A DNA stretch of 64,000 nt from Mycobacterium sp. IS-1496 (GTDB lineage Bacteria > Actinomycetota > Actinomycetes > Mycobacteriales > Mycobacteriaceae): positions 124,001 through 188,000 of the forward strand of contig NZ_LQIU01000045.1 in NCBI RefSeq assembly GCF_001499995.1. Reading direction: 5' to 3'. The position numbers were made by a program, and so were the translations under genes. A model generated the notes under the pieces. The model was not told the origin of the DNA. It searched no databases and was given only the letters and a program-made list of their open reading frames with translations. This document shows, in pieces, positions 52,402-61,368 of this stretch; the first letter of the stretch is position 1; each line of letters starts with the position of its first letter.

Positions 52402-53298
52402 GTGACGGAACCGGGTGCCACACGCGTCGCGGTCTACCTCGACTTCGACAACATCGTCATCTCGCGGTACGACCAGGTCAACGGGCGCAGCTCGTTCCAG
52501 AAGGACAAGACCAAGGACGCCGACGACTTCGCCGAGAAGCTCACCCGCGCCACCGTCGACATCGGCGCGGTGATCGACTTCGCCTCGTCGTTCGGCACCC
52601 TGGTGCTCACCCGCGCGTACGCGGACTGGTCCTCCGACGTCAACGCGAACTACCGCGGTCAGCTCGTGGCCCGCGCCGTCGACCTGGTGCAGCTGTTCCC
52701 GGCCGCCGCCTACGGCAAGAACGGCGCCGACATCCGCCTGGCCGTCGACGCGGTCGAGGACATGTTCCGGCTGCCCGACCTGACCCACGTCGTCATCGTC
52801 GGCGGCGATTCGGACTACATCGCGCTGGCGCAGCGCTGCAAACGGCTCGGCCGCTACGTCGTCGGCATCGGGGTGGCCGGTGCGTCGAGCCGGTCGCTGG
52901 CCGCGGCCTGCGACGAGTTCGTCACCTACGACGCGCTGCCCGGCGTCCCGGTGCCCCAGCCCGAGCCGCCGCCCGCCGAGGCCGGCGGTGAACCCAAGAA
53001 ACGCACGCGGCGCCGCAAGACCGACACCGATTCCGACTCCGACGAGCCCGACCCGCAGATCGCCGCCACGGGTCTGCTCGCCCGCGCACTGCAGATCGGC
53101 CTGGAGAAGGACGACGCCGACTGGCTGCACAACTCCGCGGTCAAGGCGCAGATGAAGCGGATGGACCCGTCGTTCTCCGAGAAGTCGCTGGGCTTCAAGT
53201 CGTTCAGCGATTTCCTGCGCTCGCGCCAGGACCTCGTCGAACTCGACGAGAGTTCGACCACCCGCATGGTGCGCCTCCGGTCCCCCGGCGGGTCATGA
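52402..53298 (+). CDS. NYN-domain ribonuclease-like protein with C-terminal OST-HTH domain
   Basis: The protein has 298 residues from GTG 52402. The NYN (PIN-like) nuclease has Asp14 and Asp16 (YLDFDNIVIS), NGADIRLAVDA and the GGDSDYIALA motif near 134. A basic linker (KKRTRRRK) leads to an OST-HTH/LOTUS-type RNA-binding domain at about 215-285. It would cleave or bind structured RNA. Its stop overlaps the recD start by 4 bases (ATGA), so it is translated with the RecBCD subunit. Confidence 0.88.
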   Translation: MTEPGATRVAVYLDFDNIVISRYDQVNGRSSFQKDKTKDADDFAEKLTRATVDIGAVIDFASSFGTLVLTRAYADWSSDVNANYRGQLVARAVDLVQLFPAAAYGKNGADIRLAVDAVEDMFRLPDLTHVVIVGGDSDYIALAQRCKRLGRYVVGIGVAGASSRSLAAACDEFVTYDALPGVPVPQPEPPPAEAGGEPKKRTRRRKTDTDSDSDEPDPQIAATGLLARALQIGLEKDDADWLHNSAVKAQMKRMDPSFSEKSLGFKSFSDFLRSRQDLVELDESSTTRMVRLRSPGGS

Positions 53299-55022
53299 GC
53301 GTCGCGACCCCCGCCGCGACCGGACTGCTTCGCGCGTTCACCGACGCCGAGGTGTTCGAACCCGCCGACGTGCACGTCGCGCAGCGGCTCACCGAAATGG
53401 CCGGCGAGTCAGAGCAGTCCGTGGCGCTCGCCGTCGCGTTCGCGGTCCGCGCCCTGCGCAACGGGTCCGTCTGCGTCGACCTGAAATCGGTCGCCGCCCA
53501 GGTCGCACTGCCCGACCTGCCCTGGCCTGACCCAGAGGCGTGGGTGGCGGCCGTGCGGGCCAGTCCGTTGACCGGCACCCCGCCGGTGCTGCGGCTCCAC
53601 TCCGGTTCTTCCGGTGACCTGCTCTACCTCGACCGCTACTGGCGCGAAGAACAGCAGGTGTGCGACGACGTCCTCGCGCTGCTGGAGTCGGCGCCGCCCG
53701 GTGAGGTGCCGGGCCTGGACCGCCTGTTTCCCGCCGCGGACTTCCCCGAGCAACGCGTCGCCGCGGAAATCGCGCTGTCGCAATCGCTCACCGTGCTGAC
53801 CGGCGGCCCCGGCACCGGCAAGACGACGACGGTGGCCCGGCTGCTGGCGCTGCTCGCCGAACAGGCCTCGTTGCAGAACCGGCCGCCGCTGCGCATCGCG
53901 TTGGCCGCCCCGACCGGCAAGGCCGCGGCGCGTCTGCTCGAGGCCGTGCACCTGCAGATCGCCGAACTCGACGCCGTCGACCGTGACCGACTGCCCGAGC
54001 TGACGGCCTCGACGCTGCACCGGCTGTTGCAGCGGCGTAGGGACAACGCGTCGCGGTTCCGCCACCACCGGGAGAACCGGCTGCCCCACGACGTGATCGT
54101 CGTCGACGAGACCTCGATGGTGTCGCTGACGCTGATGGCCCGGCTTCTCGAGGCCGTGCGGCCCGACAGCCGGTTGCTGCTCGTCGGCGACGCCGACCAG
54201 TTGGCGTCGGTGGAGGCCGGGGCCGTGCTGGCCGACCTGGTCGACGGGCTGGGCGCGCGCGACGACGTGCGGATCGCCCGGCTGGTCACCTCCCACCGCT
54301 TCGGCGCGCCGATCGGGGCGCTCGCGTCGGCGATCCGGGAGGGGCGGGCCGACGACGTGATCGCGCTGCTGCGCGACGGCGGACGCGAGATCGAGTGGGT
54401 CGACACCGACAACCCCGGTGAGCAGCTGCGCAAAGTGCTTGTGCCGCATGCGTTGCGGCTGCGCGAGGCGGCGATCCTCGGTGACGCGCGGACGGCGCTG
54501 GCCACGCTCCACGAGCACCGGCTGCTGTGCGCGCACCGGCGCGGACCGTACGGCGTGCGGTACTGGAACCGGCAGGTCGAGCGCTGGCTCACCGATGCGA
54601 CCGGTGAACCGATCTGGTCGGACTGGTACGCCGGGCGGCCGCTGCTGGTCACCGCGAACGACTACGGGCTGCAGCTCTACAACGGCGACACCGGGGTGAC
54701 CGTCGTGCGCGACCACGGGTTGGCGGCGGTGGTGGGCGCGGGCGCCGGGCCGGTCGAGTTCTCGACCAGCCGGCTCGCCGACGTCGAGACCGTGCACGCC
54801 ATGACGATCCACAAGAGTCAGGGCAGCCAAGCGCAGGAGGTGACCGTGCTGCTCCCCGACGAGGAGTCCCGGTTGCTGACGCGCGAGCTGTTCTACACCG
54901 CGGTCACCCGCGCGAAGACGACGGTGCGGGTGGTCGGTTCGGAGGCGGCGGTGCGGGCCGCGATCGAACGGCGCGTGGTGCGGGCCTCGGGTCTGGCCGA
55001 CCGGTTGAGCGCCGCGGACTGA
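53295..55022 (+). CDS. recD: Exodeoxyribonuclease V alpha subunit RecD
   Basis: The protein has 575 residues, the same as I recall for mycobacterial RecD. Superfamily 1 helicase motifs are Walker A TGGPGTGKTTTVARL, motif II VIVVDETSMVSLTLM, GDADQLASVEAGAVL, and the late motif AMTIHKSQGSQAQEV. It is the 5'-3' motor of RecBCD. It is followed by palindromic sequences in the 194-bp gap before the next gene. Confidence 0.96.
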   Translation: MSVATPAATGLLRAFTDAEVFEPADVHVAQRLTEMAGESEQSVALAVAFAVRALRNGSVCVDLKSVAAQVALPDLPWPDPEAWVAAVRASPLTGTPPVLRLHSGSSGDLLYLDRYWREEQQVCDDVLALLESAPPGEVPGLDRLFPAADFPEQRVAAEIALSQSLTVLTGGPGTGKTTTVARLLALLAEQASLQNRPPLRIALAAPTGKAAARLLEAVHLQIAELDAVDRDRLPELTASTLHRLLQRRRDNASRFRHHRENRLPHDVIVVDETSMVSLTLMARLLEAVRPDSRLLLVGDADQLASVEAGAVLADLVDGLGARDDVRIARLVTSHRFGAPIGALASAIREGRADDVIALLRDGGREIEWVDTDNPGEQLRKVLVPHALRLREAAILGDARTALATLHEHRLLCAHRRGPYGVRYWNRQVERWLTDATGEPIWSDWYAGRPLLVTANDYGLQLYNGDTGVTVVRDHGLAAVVGAGAGPVEFSTSRLADVETVHAMTIHKSQGSQAQEVTVLLPDEESRLLTRELFYTAVTRAKTTVRVVGSEAAVRAAIERRVVRASGLADRLSAAD

Positions 55023-55036
55023 TATCACCGGTGATG
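55023..55036. repeat. Palindrome ATCACCGGTGAT beside the recD stop
   Basis: A perfect 12-bp palindrome (55024-55035) lies two bases after the recD stop. It shares its ATCACCGG/CCGGTGAT halves with the hairpin 35 bp downstream, so the two may be sites for one regulator. Confidence 0.55.
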
Positions 55037-55069
55037 CGCCTGCCCGGCCGGCAATGCCGTCGCAAATCC

Positions 55070-55106
55070 GATATCGCGGGTGATAGCTGATAGCACCGGC
55101 GATATC
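55070..55106. terminator. Long imperfect hairpin after recD (terminator or operator pair)
   Basis: Two 16-base arms (55070-55085 and 55091-55106) pair at 14 of 16 positions around a GCTGA loop, and GCTTTTCGC follows. This could be a factor-independent terminator for recCBD, though the T run is short. Each arm also resembles the TATCACCGGTGATA palindrome near the recD stop, so an operator for the downstream gene is equally possible. Confidence 0.5.
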
Positions 55107-55216
55107 GCTTTTCGCAAAGCATCGTCCTTCCCGGAGGCGCTGCGCGCTCGCCACCTCGGGAATCGACTCGCCCGTTCCTGCTGACCATCGCGCACCCCGC
55201 ACCGTAGGGTGGCCGT

Positions 55217-55669
55217 GTGGTGGCCCAGATCAGTCGTCGCCGGATCGTGCGCGCCGACACGCAGACGGTGTGGGCGGTGCTCGCCGATTTCGGGGCGATC
55301 CACGACTGGCTTCCCGGCGTCGACCACTCGTGCGTGTTGAGCACCGCCCCCGGCGGCCCTGTCGGCACCACGCGCCGCGTGCAGATGCGCCGACTGACCC
55401 TGGTCGAGACGATCACCGAGTTCGACGCCCCGACCACCCTGGCCTACGACATCGCTGGCTTCCCAAGCTGGGTGCGCCGCCTCAACAACCGGTGGACGCT
55501 GCAGCCCGCAGGCCCGGACGCCACGACAGTCGCCGTCACCACCACCGTCGACCTCGGGCCCGGCCGGCTGCGCGCACTGGCCGCGCACCTGGTGTGCCTG
55601 CTGATGGCGAAATCGTCCGACACCATGCTCGCCGGCCTCGCGACGCGATCGGAGTCCACCCATGTCTGA
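55217..55669 (+). CDS. SRPBCC (START/polyketide cyclase-like) protein
   Basis: The protein has 150 residues from GTG 55217 (an adjacent GTG at 55220 is possible). The helix-grip fold pattern is visible (RADTQTVWAVLADFGAIHDW, VETITEFDAPTTLAYDI, then a long C-terminal helix). These proteins bind hydrophobic ligands or act as small cyclases/dehydratases. Its stop overlaps the sulfatase start by 8 bases, so the two are co-translated. Confidence 0.82.
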   Translation: MVAQISRRRIVRADTQTVWAVLADFGAIHDWLPGVDHSCVLSTAPGGPVGTTRRVQMRRLTLVETITEFDAPTTLAYDIAGFPSWVRRLNNRWTLQPAGPDATTVAVTTTVDLGPGRLRALAAHLVCLLMAKSSDTMLAGLATRSESTHV

Positions 55670-57464
55670 GCCCAAGCCCGACATCGTCATCCTGATGACC
55701 GACGAGGAACGCGCGGTCCCGCCGTACGAGGCGCCCGAGGTGATGGCGTGGCGCCGCCGCGCGCTGCCCGGCCGCACGTGGTTCGACGAGCACGGCGTCA
55801 GCTTCGCCCACCACTACACCGGATCGCTGGCCTGCGTGCCCAGCCGCCCGACGATCTTCACCGGACAGTTCCCCGATCTGCACGGCGTCACCCAGACCGA
55901 CGGCATCGGCAAGACGTACGAGGACTCCCGGATGCGGTGGCTGCGTGGGGGTGAGGTGCCGACACTGGGCAACTGGTTCCGCGCCGCCGGCTACGACACC
56001 CACTACGACGGCAAGTGGCACATCTCGCATGCCGACGTCACCGACCCGGCCACCGGGCTGCCACTCGACACCAACGACGACGCCGGGGTGGTCGACCCGG
56101 ACGCGGTGCAGCGCTACCTCGACGCGGATCCCTTGGCGCCGTACGGGTTCTCCGGCTGGGTGGGACCCGAACCGCACGGAGCGGCGTTGTCCAACAGCGG
56201 GTTTCGCCGCGACCCGCTGATCGCCGAGCGGGTGGTGGCGTGGCTGGAGGACCGCTACGCGCGCAGGAGGGCCGGTGACGCGGACGCGCTGCGGCCGTTC
56301 CTGCTGGTGGCCAGCTTCGTCAACCCGCACGACATCGTGCTGTTCCCGCAGTGGGTGCGGCGCAGCCCGGTCAGGCCCTCACCGCTGGACCCGCCGCACG
56401 TGCCCGCGGCGCCCACCGCCGACGAGGACCTGTCGGCGAAGCCGGCCGCGCAGATCGCGTTCCGCGAGGCGTACTACTCCGGCTACGGCCCCGCGGCGGT
56501 GATGGAGCGCACCTACCGGCGCAACATCCAGCAGTACCGCGACCTGTACTACCGCCTGCACGCCGAGGTGGACGGTCCGCTGGACCTCGTGCGCCGCACG
56601 GTCGTCGAGGGTTCGCGCGATGCGGTGCTGGTCCGCACCGCCGACCACGGCGACCTGCTGGGCGCGCACGGCGGCCTGCACCAGAAGTGGTTCAACCTCT
56701 ACGACGAGGCGACGCGCGTCCCGTTCGTCATCGCCCGGACCGGTTCTCATGTCACGGCGGCGCGCACGGTGAGCGCACCCACCTCGCATGTCGACCTCGT
56801 CCCGACGCTGCTGGGCGCCGCCGGCGTCGACGTCGACGCCACGGCGGCCACACTCGCCGAATCGTTCTCCGAGGTCCATCCCCTTCCGGGGCGCAACCTG
56901 ATGCCGGTGGTCGACGGCGCCGCGCCCGACGAGGACCGCGCGGTGTACCTGATGACCCGCGACAACATGCTCGAAGGCGACAGCGGCGCATCGGGTCTGG
57001 CCCGCAAGCTCAAGCGCACCGTCAATCCGCCGGGCCCACTGCGGATCCGGGTGCCCGCACACGTGGCGTCGAACTTCGAGGGACTCGTCACCCGGGTCGA
57101 CGGCCACCTGTGGAAGCTGGTGCGCAGCTTCGACGATCCCGCCACCTGGACCGAACCGGGCGTGCGGCACCTGGCCGCCAACGGCCTGGGCGGCGAGGCG
57201 TACCGCGCCAGCCCGCTCGACGACCAGTGGGAGCTCTACGACCTCACCGACGACCCCACCGAGGCCGTCAACCGGTGGGCCGACCCCGACCTGCACGAGC
57301 TGCGCGCGCACCTGCGGCAGCAACTCAAACTCGTCAGGACCGAATCGATACCGGAGCGCAATCAGCCGTGGCCGTACGCCGTCCGACGCCCACCCACCGG
57401 ACAGGCCCGGGTCAGCCTCGTCCGCCGGGCGCTCGGACGCCTGGGGGTCGGCGCCGCGGTTTGA
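55662..57464 (+). CDS. Cys-type (formylglycine) sulfatase
   Basis: The protein has 600 residues. The N-terminal metal ligand region is DIVILMTDEER. The formylglycine precursor motif is C58-V-P-S-R (ACVPSRPTIFTGQ), and downstream GKWH and HGDLLGAHG with HQKWFNLYDEATRVP are typical of sulfatases. Maturation requires a formylglycine-generating enzyme encoded elsewhere. No signal peptide is present, so it is likely cytoplasmic. It lies upstream of a sulfur-scavenging operon and may release sulfate from sulfate esters. Confidence 0.88.
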   Translation: MSEPKPDIVILMTDEERAVPPYEAPEVMAWRRRALPGRTWFDEHGVSFAHHYTGSLACVPSRPTIFTGQFPDLHGVTQTDGIGKTYEDSRMRWLRGGEVPTLGNWFRAAGYDTHYDGKWHISHADVTDPATGLPLDTNDDAGVVDPDAVQRYLDADPLAPYGFSGWVGPEPHGAALSNSGFRRDPLIAERVVAWLEDRYARRRAGDADALRPFLLVASFVNPHDIVLFPQWVRRSPVRPSPLDPPHVPAAPTADEDLSAKPAAQIAFREAYYSGYGPAAVMERTYRRNIQQYRDLYYRLHAEVDGPLDLVRRTVVEGSRDAVLVRTADHGDLLGAHGGLHQKWFNLYDEATRVPFVIARTGSHVTAARTVSAPTSHVDLVPTLLGAAGVDVDATAATLAESFSEVHPLPGRNLMPVVDGAAPDEDRAVYLMTRDNMLEGDSGASGLARKLKRTVNPPGPLRIRVPAHVASNFEGLVTRVDGHLWKLVRSFDDPATWTEPGVRHLAANGLGGEAYRASPLDDQWELYDLTDDPTEAVNRWADPDLHELRAHLRQQLKLVRTESIPERNQPWPYAVRRPPTGQARVSLVRRALGRLGVGAAV

Positions 57465-57466
57465 GT

Positions 57467-59830
57467 ATGCGAGTCGACGGGCGGGAGATCGCCGTAACGG
57501 GCAGCCTGCTGCTGCCGCTGACTCGACGCACCAACGACATCCTGCGCCTGGCCTTGGCGACAGTGCTGTTGGCCGTCGTGATCACCAGTTCGTTCATCAC
57601 CCGCTACGAGTGGAGCGCGCTCGAACAGTCGATCTCCGAGATCGTCGGGGTGCTCACGCCGACGCAGTCCAACCTGGTCTACCTCGCCTACGGCATCGCG
57701 ATCCTGGCGCTGCCGTTCGTGATCCTGGTCGGGTTGATCGTCGTGCGGCAGTGGCGGTTGCTCGGCGCGTTCGCCGCGGCCGGGCTGATCGCGACGCTGT
57801 CGTTGTCGATCACCGGTAACGGGATAGCCGCGCCGACTTGGCATTTCGACCTGTCCGGGCGGCTCGACACGCTGCTGTCGCAGATCCTCGACGATCCGCG
57901 GTGGATCGCGATGCTCGCCGCGGTGCTCACGGTGTCGGGGCCGTGGGTGCCCGCACGGTGGCGGCGCTGGTGGTGGGCCCTGCTGCTGGCGTTCGTGCCG
58001 ATCCATCTGGTGGTCAGCGCCGTCGTCCCGGCCCGCTCGCTGCTGGGACTGTCGGTCGGCTTCTTCGTCGGGGCGCTGGTGGTGCTGGTGGTGGGCACGC
58101 CCGCCCTCGAGGTGCCGCTGGCCGACGCGGTGCGGGCGTTGGCGCGGCGCGGATTCGAGGTGACCGCGCTGACGGTCGTGCGGCCCGCCGGCCGCGGCCC
58201 GCTGGTGATGACCGCCGACACCGCGGGCCCCGGCCACGCGACCGTCCACATGTACGGGCCGAACCAGCGCAGTGGCGGCGCGGTGCGCCAGGTCTGGCGC
58301 AAGCTGCGGCTGCGGTCCTCGGAGACGGCGCCGTTGCAGGCCTCGCTGCGGCGCGCCGTCGAGCACCGGGCGCTGATGGCGATCGCGATCGGCGAGGCGG
58401 GGCTGGCCAACACGTCGTCGGTGGCGGCGGCGACGCTGGCGCGCAGCTGGGCGCTCTACGCGCACGACGCGGTACATGGTGTGCCGCTCGACGACAGCAC
58501 CCCGCCGCAGAAGGTGTGGGAGGCGTTGCGCGACCTGCACGCCGGCACGATCTCCCACGGCGACCTGCGGGCGGCGGAGATCACCGTCGACGACGGCGCG
58601 GTGCTGTTCGGCGGCTTCGGGTACGCCGAATACGGTGCGACGGACGGGCAGCTGCAGACCGACGTCGCGCAGCTGCTGTTGACCACCGCCCACCTGCACG
58701 GCGCGGAGCGGGCGGTCGCCGCGGCGATCGAGGTGCTCGGCGCGGAGGCCGTTCTGGTCGCGTCGCGGCGTCTCACCAAACACGCAGTGGGCGGGCGGTT
58801 CTGGAAACTGCTGCCCGATGCGCGCGCCGTCGCCGCGGCCACCCGCGAAGAGGTGATGCGGCAGACCGGAACCGACAGCATCAGCACCGAGAACATCACG
58901 CGGTTCAGCCGCAACCAGATCATCCAGCTGGTGCTGATCGGCGCGCTGGTCTACGTCGCCTACCCCTTCCTCACCGCCGTGCCGACGTTCTCCAACGAGC
59001 TGCGCAACGTCAACATGTGGTGGGCGCTGCTTGGTCTCGCGGTGTCGGCGCTGAAGTATCTGGGCGCCGCGGCCGCGCTGTGGGCGTGCGCCGACGGGCT
59101 GGTGACCTTCCGGCATCTGGCGCTGATGCAGGTGGCGAACACCTTCGCGGCGACCACCACCCCGGCCGGGGTCGGCGGGCTGGCGCTGAGCACCCGGTTC
59201 CTGCAGAAGGGTGGGCTCGGCGCGGTGCGGGCCACGACCGCGGTGGCGTTGCAGCAGTCCGTGCAGGTGGTCACCCACATCACGTTGCTGATCGTGTTCA
59301 GCTTCGTGGCGGGCGCGTCGGCGGACCTGTCGAAGTTCGTCCCGTCCACCACGCTGATCTATCTGATCGGCGGGGTGTTGCTCGGCCTGGTCGGGGTGTT
59401 CCTCGTGGTGCCGAGCCTGCGGCAGTGGGTGCTCACGACCGTGCGGCCGAGGCTGGTCGAGGTGCTCCAGGACTTCCGCGACCTCGCTGCCGAACCGCAG
59501 CGGCTGGCGCTCATCGTGCTGGGTTGCGCGGCAACGACATTGGGGGCCGCGTTCGCGCTGTGGGCCAGCATCGAGGCCTTCGGCGGGGACACCTCGTTCG
59601 TGACGGTGACCGTGGTGACGATGGTCGGCGGCACGCTGGCCTCTGCGGCGCCCACCCCGGGCGGTGTCGGCGCGGTCGAGGCGGCGCTGATCGGCGGGCT
59701 GGCGGCGTTCGGGGTGGCCGCGGCGGTGGCGGTGCCCGCGGTGCTGCTCTACCGGGTGCTGACGTGCTGGCTGCCGGTGTTCATCGGCTGGCAGGTCATG
59801 CGGTGGCTGACCCGCCGGGAGATGATCTAG
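57467..59830 (+). CDS. Flippase-like integral membrane protein with degenerate kinase-like domain
   Basis: The protein has 787 residues from ATG 57467, two bases after the sulfatase stop. Residues 25-225 hold about six transmembrane helices. Residues 225-460 are cytoplasmic and resemble an aminoglycoside-phosphotransferase/kinase C-lobe (SHGDLRAAEITVDD, then GGFGYAEYG), but the DFG motif is replaced and HGD lacks a clear catalytic set. Residues 480-787 are a UPF0104/lysylphosphatidylglycerol-synthase-like membrane domain (TTTPAGVGGLALSTRFLQKG, AAPTPGGVGAVEAALIGGL). Transport or flipping of a lipid-linked substrate under regulatory control by the pseudokinase is inferred. Confidence 0.8.
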   Translation: MRVDGREIAVTGSLLLPLTRRTNDILRLALATVLLAVVITSSFITRYEWSALEQSISEIVGVLTPTQSNLVYLAYGIAILALPFVILVGLIVVRQWRLLGAFAAAGLIATLSLSITGNGIAAPTWHFDLSGRLDTLLSQILDDPRWIAMLAAVLTVSGPWVPARWRRWWWALLLAFVPIHLVVSAVVPARSLLGLSVGFFVGALVVLVVGTPALEVPLADAVRALARRGFEVTALTVVRPAGRGPLVMTADTAGPGHATVHMYGPNQRSGGAVRQVWRKLRLRSSETAPLQASLRRAVEHRALMAIAIGEAGLANTSSVAAATLARSWALYAHDAVHGVPLDDSTPPQKVWEALRDLHAGTISHGDLRAAEITVDDGAVLFGGFGYAEYGATDGQLQTDVAQLLLTTAHLHGAERAVAAAIEVLGAEAVLVASRRLTKHAVGGRFWKLLPDARAVAAATREEVMRQTGTDSISTENITRFSRNQIIQLVLIGALVYVAYPFLTAVPTFSNELRNVNMWWALLGLAVSALKYLGAAAALWACADGLVTFRHLALMQVANTFAATTTPAGVGGLALSTRFLQKGGLGAVRATTAVALQQSVQVVTHITLLIVFSFVAGASADLSKFVPSTTLIYLIGGVLLGLVGVFLVVPSLRQWVLTTVRPRLVEVLQDFRDLAAEPQRLALIVLGCAATTLGAAFALWASIEAFGGDTSFVTVTVVTMVGGTLASAAPTPGGVGAVEAALIGGLAAFGVAAAVAVPAVLLYRVLTCWLPVFIGWQVMRWLTRREMI

Positions 59831-59907
59831 CGGGTCGTGCGGCGCGGCCCAGAATCGTGCTGAGTCGAACCCGTGACCACGCCACGCGCTTAGGCAACGA
59901 TTTCGCG

Positions 59908-61359
59908 GTGACTCGTGTGATCCGCTTCAACGCCTTCGACATGAACTGCGTCGCCCACCAGTCCCCCGGGCTGTGGAAGCACCCCGAGGACCAGTCCTGG
60001 CGCTACAAGGACCTGCACTACTGGACCGAACTGGCCAAGCTGCTCGAACGCGGCCGCTTCGACGGCCTGTTCATCGCCGACGTGCTGGGCACCTACGACG
60101 TGTACGGCGCCAGCGACGAGGCGGCGATCCGCCAGGCCGCGCAGGTTCCGGTCAACGATCCGCTGCTGCTGGTGTCGGCGATGGCGTACGTCACCAACGA
60201 CCTAGGCTTCGGCATCACCACCGGGACGGGCTTCGAGCACCCCTATCCGTTCGCCCGGCGGCTCTCGACGCTCGACCACCTCACGAACGGCCGCATCGGC
60301 TGGAACGTCGTCACCGGCTACCTGCCCGCCGCCGCCCGCAACATGGGCCAGACCGACCAGCCCGCCCACGACGCCCGTTACGACCACGCCGACGAATACC
60401 TCGAGGTCCTCTACAAGCTGTGGGAGGGCTCGTGGGAGGACGACGCCGTTCTCCGGGACGCCGGGCGCGGCATCTTCACCGATCCGGCCAAGGTGCACCA
60501 CATCGGCCATGAGGGAACGCATTTCACCGTCCCGGGCATCCACCTGTCCGAACCGTCGCCGCAGCGCACCCCGGTCATCTACCAGGCCGGCTCCAGCCCG
60601 CGCGGGGTGCGGTTCGCCGCCGAGAACGCCGAGGCCATCTTCACCGCGGCCCCCACCAAGGCGCTGCTGCGCGAGACGGTGACGACCATCCGCCGCGAAC
60701 TCGAGATCGCCGGCCGCGACCCGTACGCGGTGAAGATCTTCAACCTGTCAACGGTGATCACCGCCGAGACCGACGAGGAAGCCCACGCCAAGCACGCCGA
60801 GTACCTGTCCTATGGCGACGCGGAGGGCGCGCTGACGTTCATGTCCGGATGGATGGGCGTCGACCTGGCGCGCTTCGGGCTCGACGAACCGGTCGGCAAC
60901 GTCGACTCCAATGCGATCCTGTCGGCGGTCGCGGCGTTCCAGTCCGCCGACCCCGACGGCCGAGAGTGGGCCGTCCGCGACATCGCCGAGTGGGGCAAGA
61001 TCGGCGGCATGGGCCCACGCATCGTGGGTTCCGGTGTCTCGGTTGCCAATACGATCCAGGAGTGGGTCGAGGAGACCGACGTCGACGGGTTCAACCTCGC
61101 CTACGCCGTCACGCCCGGGTCGTTCGCCGACTTCGTCGACCACGTCGTGCCGGTGCTGACCGCCCGCGGCGCCTACCAGTCGTCCTACGCGCCGGGAACG
61201 CTGCGCAACAAGCTGCTCGGACGCGGCGACCGGCTGCCCGAGGAGCACCGCGGCTCCCGCTACCGTGTCGGCGGACCGGCCTCCACCATCATCGACCGGC
61301 CATCGACCGTGCCGTCGTCAGCGGCGTCGGCGGCATCCCAGCCGACCCGCGGCCGTTAG
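59908..61359 (+). CDS. NtaA/SnaA/DszA-family flavin-dependent monooxygenase
   Basis: The protein has 483 residues from GTG 59908. The N-terminus RFNAFDMNCVAHQSPGLWKH, FDGLFIADVLG, and GRIGWNVVTGYLP with ARNMG are typical of two-component FMNH2 monooxygenases of the NtaA/DszA group, which oxidise sulfones, sulfonates or chelators. The family needs a separate flavin reductase; none is adjacent. It is followed by two further sulfur-scavenging genes after an RBS overlapping its stop, so it heads that operon. Confidence 0.88.
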   Translation: MTRVIRFNAFDMNCVAHQSPGLWKHPEDQSWRYKDLHYWTELAKLLERGRFDGLFIADVLGTYDVYGASDEAAIRQAAQVPVNDPLLLVSAMAYVTNDLGFGITTGTGFEHPYPFARRLSTLDHLTNGRIGWNVVTGYLPAAARNMGQTDQPAHDARYDHADEYLEVLYKLWEGSWEDDAVLRDAGRGIFTDPAKVHHIGHEGTHFTVPGIHLSEPSPQRTPVIYQAGSSPRGVRFAAENAEAIFTAAPTKALLRETVTTIRRELEIAGRDPYAVKIFNLSTVITAETDEEAHAKHAEYLSYGDAEGALTFMSGWMGVDLARFGLDEPVGNVDSNAILSAVAAFQSADPDGREWAVRDIAEWGKIGGMGPRIVGSGVSVANTIQEWVEETDVDGFNLAYAVTPGSFADFVDHVVPVLTARGAYQSSYAPGTLRNKLLGRGDRLPEEHRGSRYRVGGPASTIIDRPSTVPSSAASAASQPTRGR

Positions 61360-61368
61360 GAGTTCGTC

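Noticed and set aside
57362..59278. 638-codon minus-strand open frame opposite the flippase gene
   Set aside because: Its translation is His/Arg/Gln-rich antisense noise, whereas the plus strand has coherent membrane helices.
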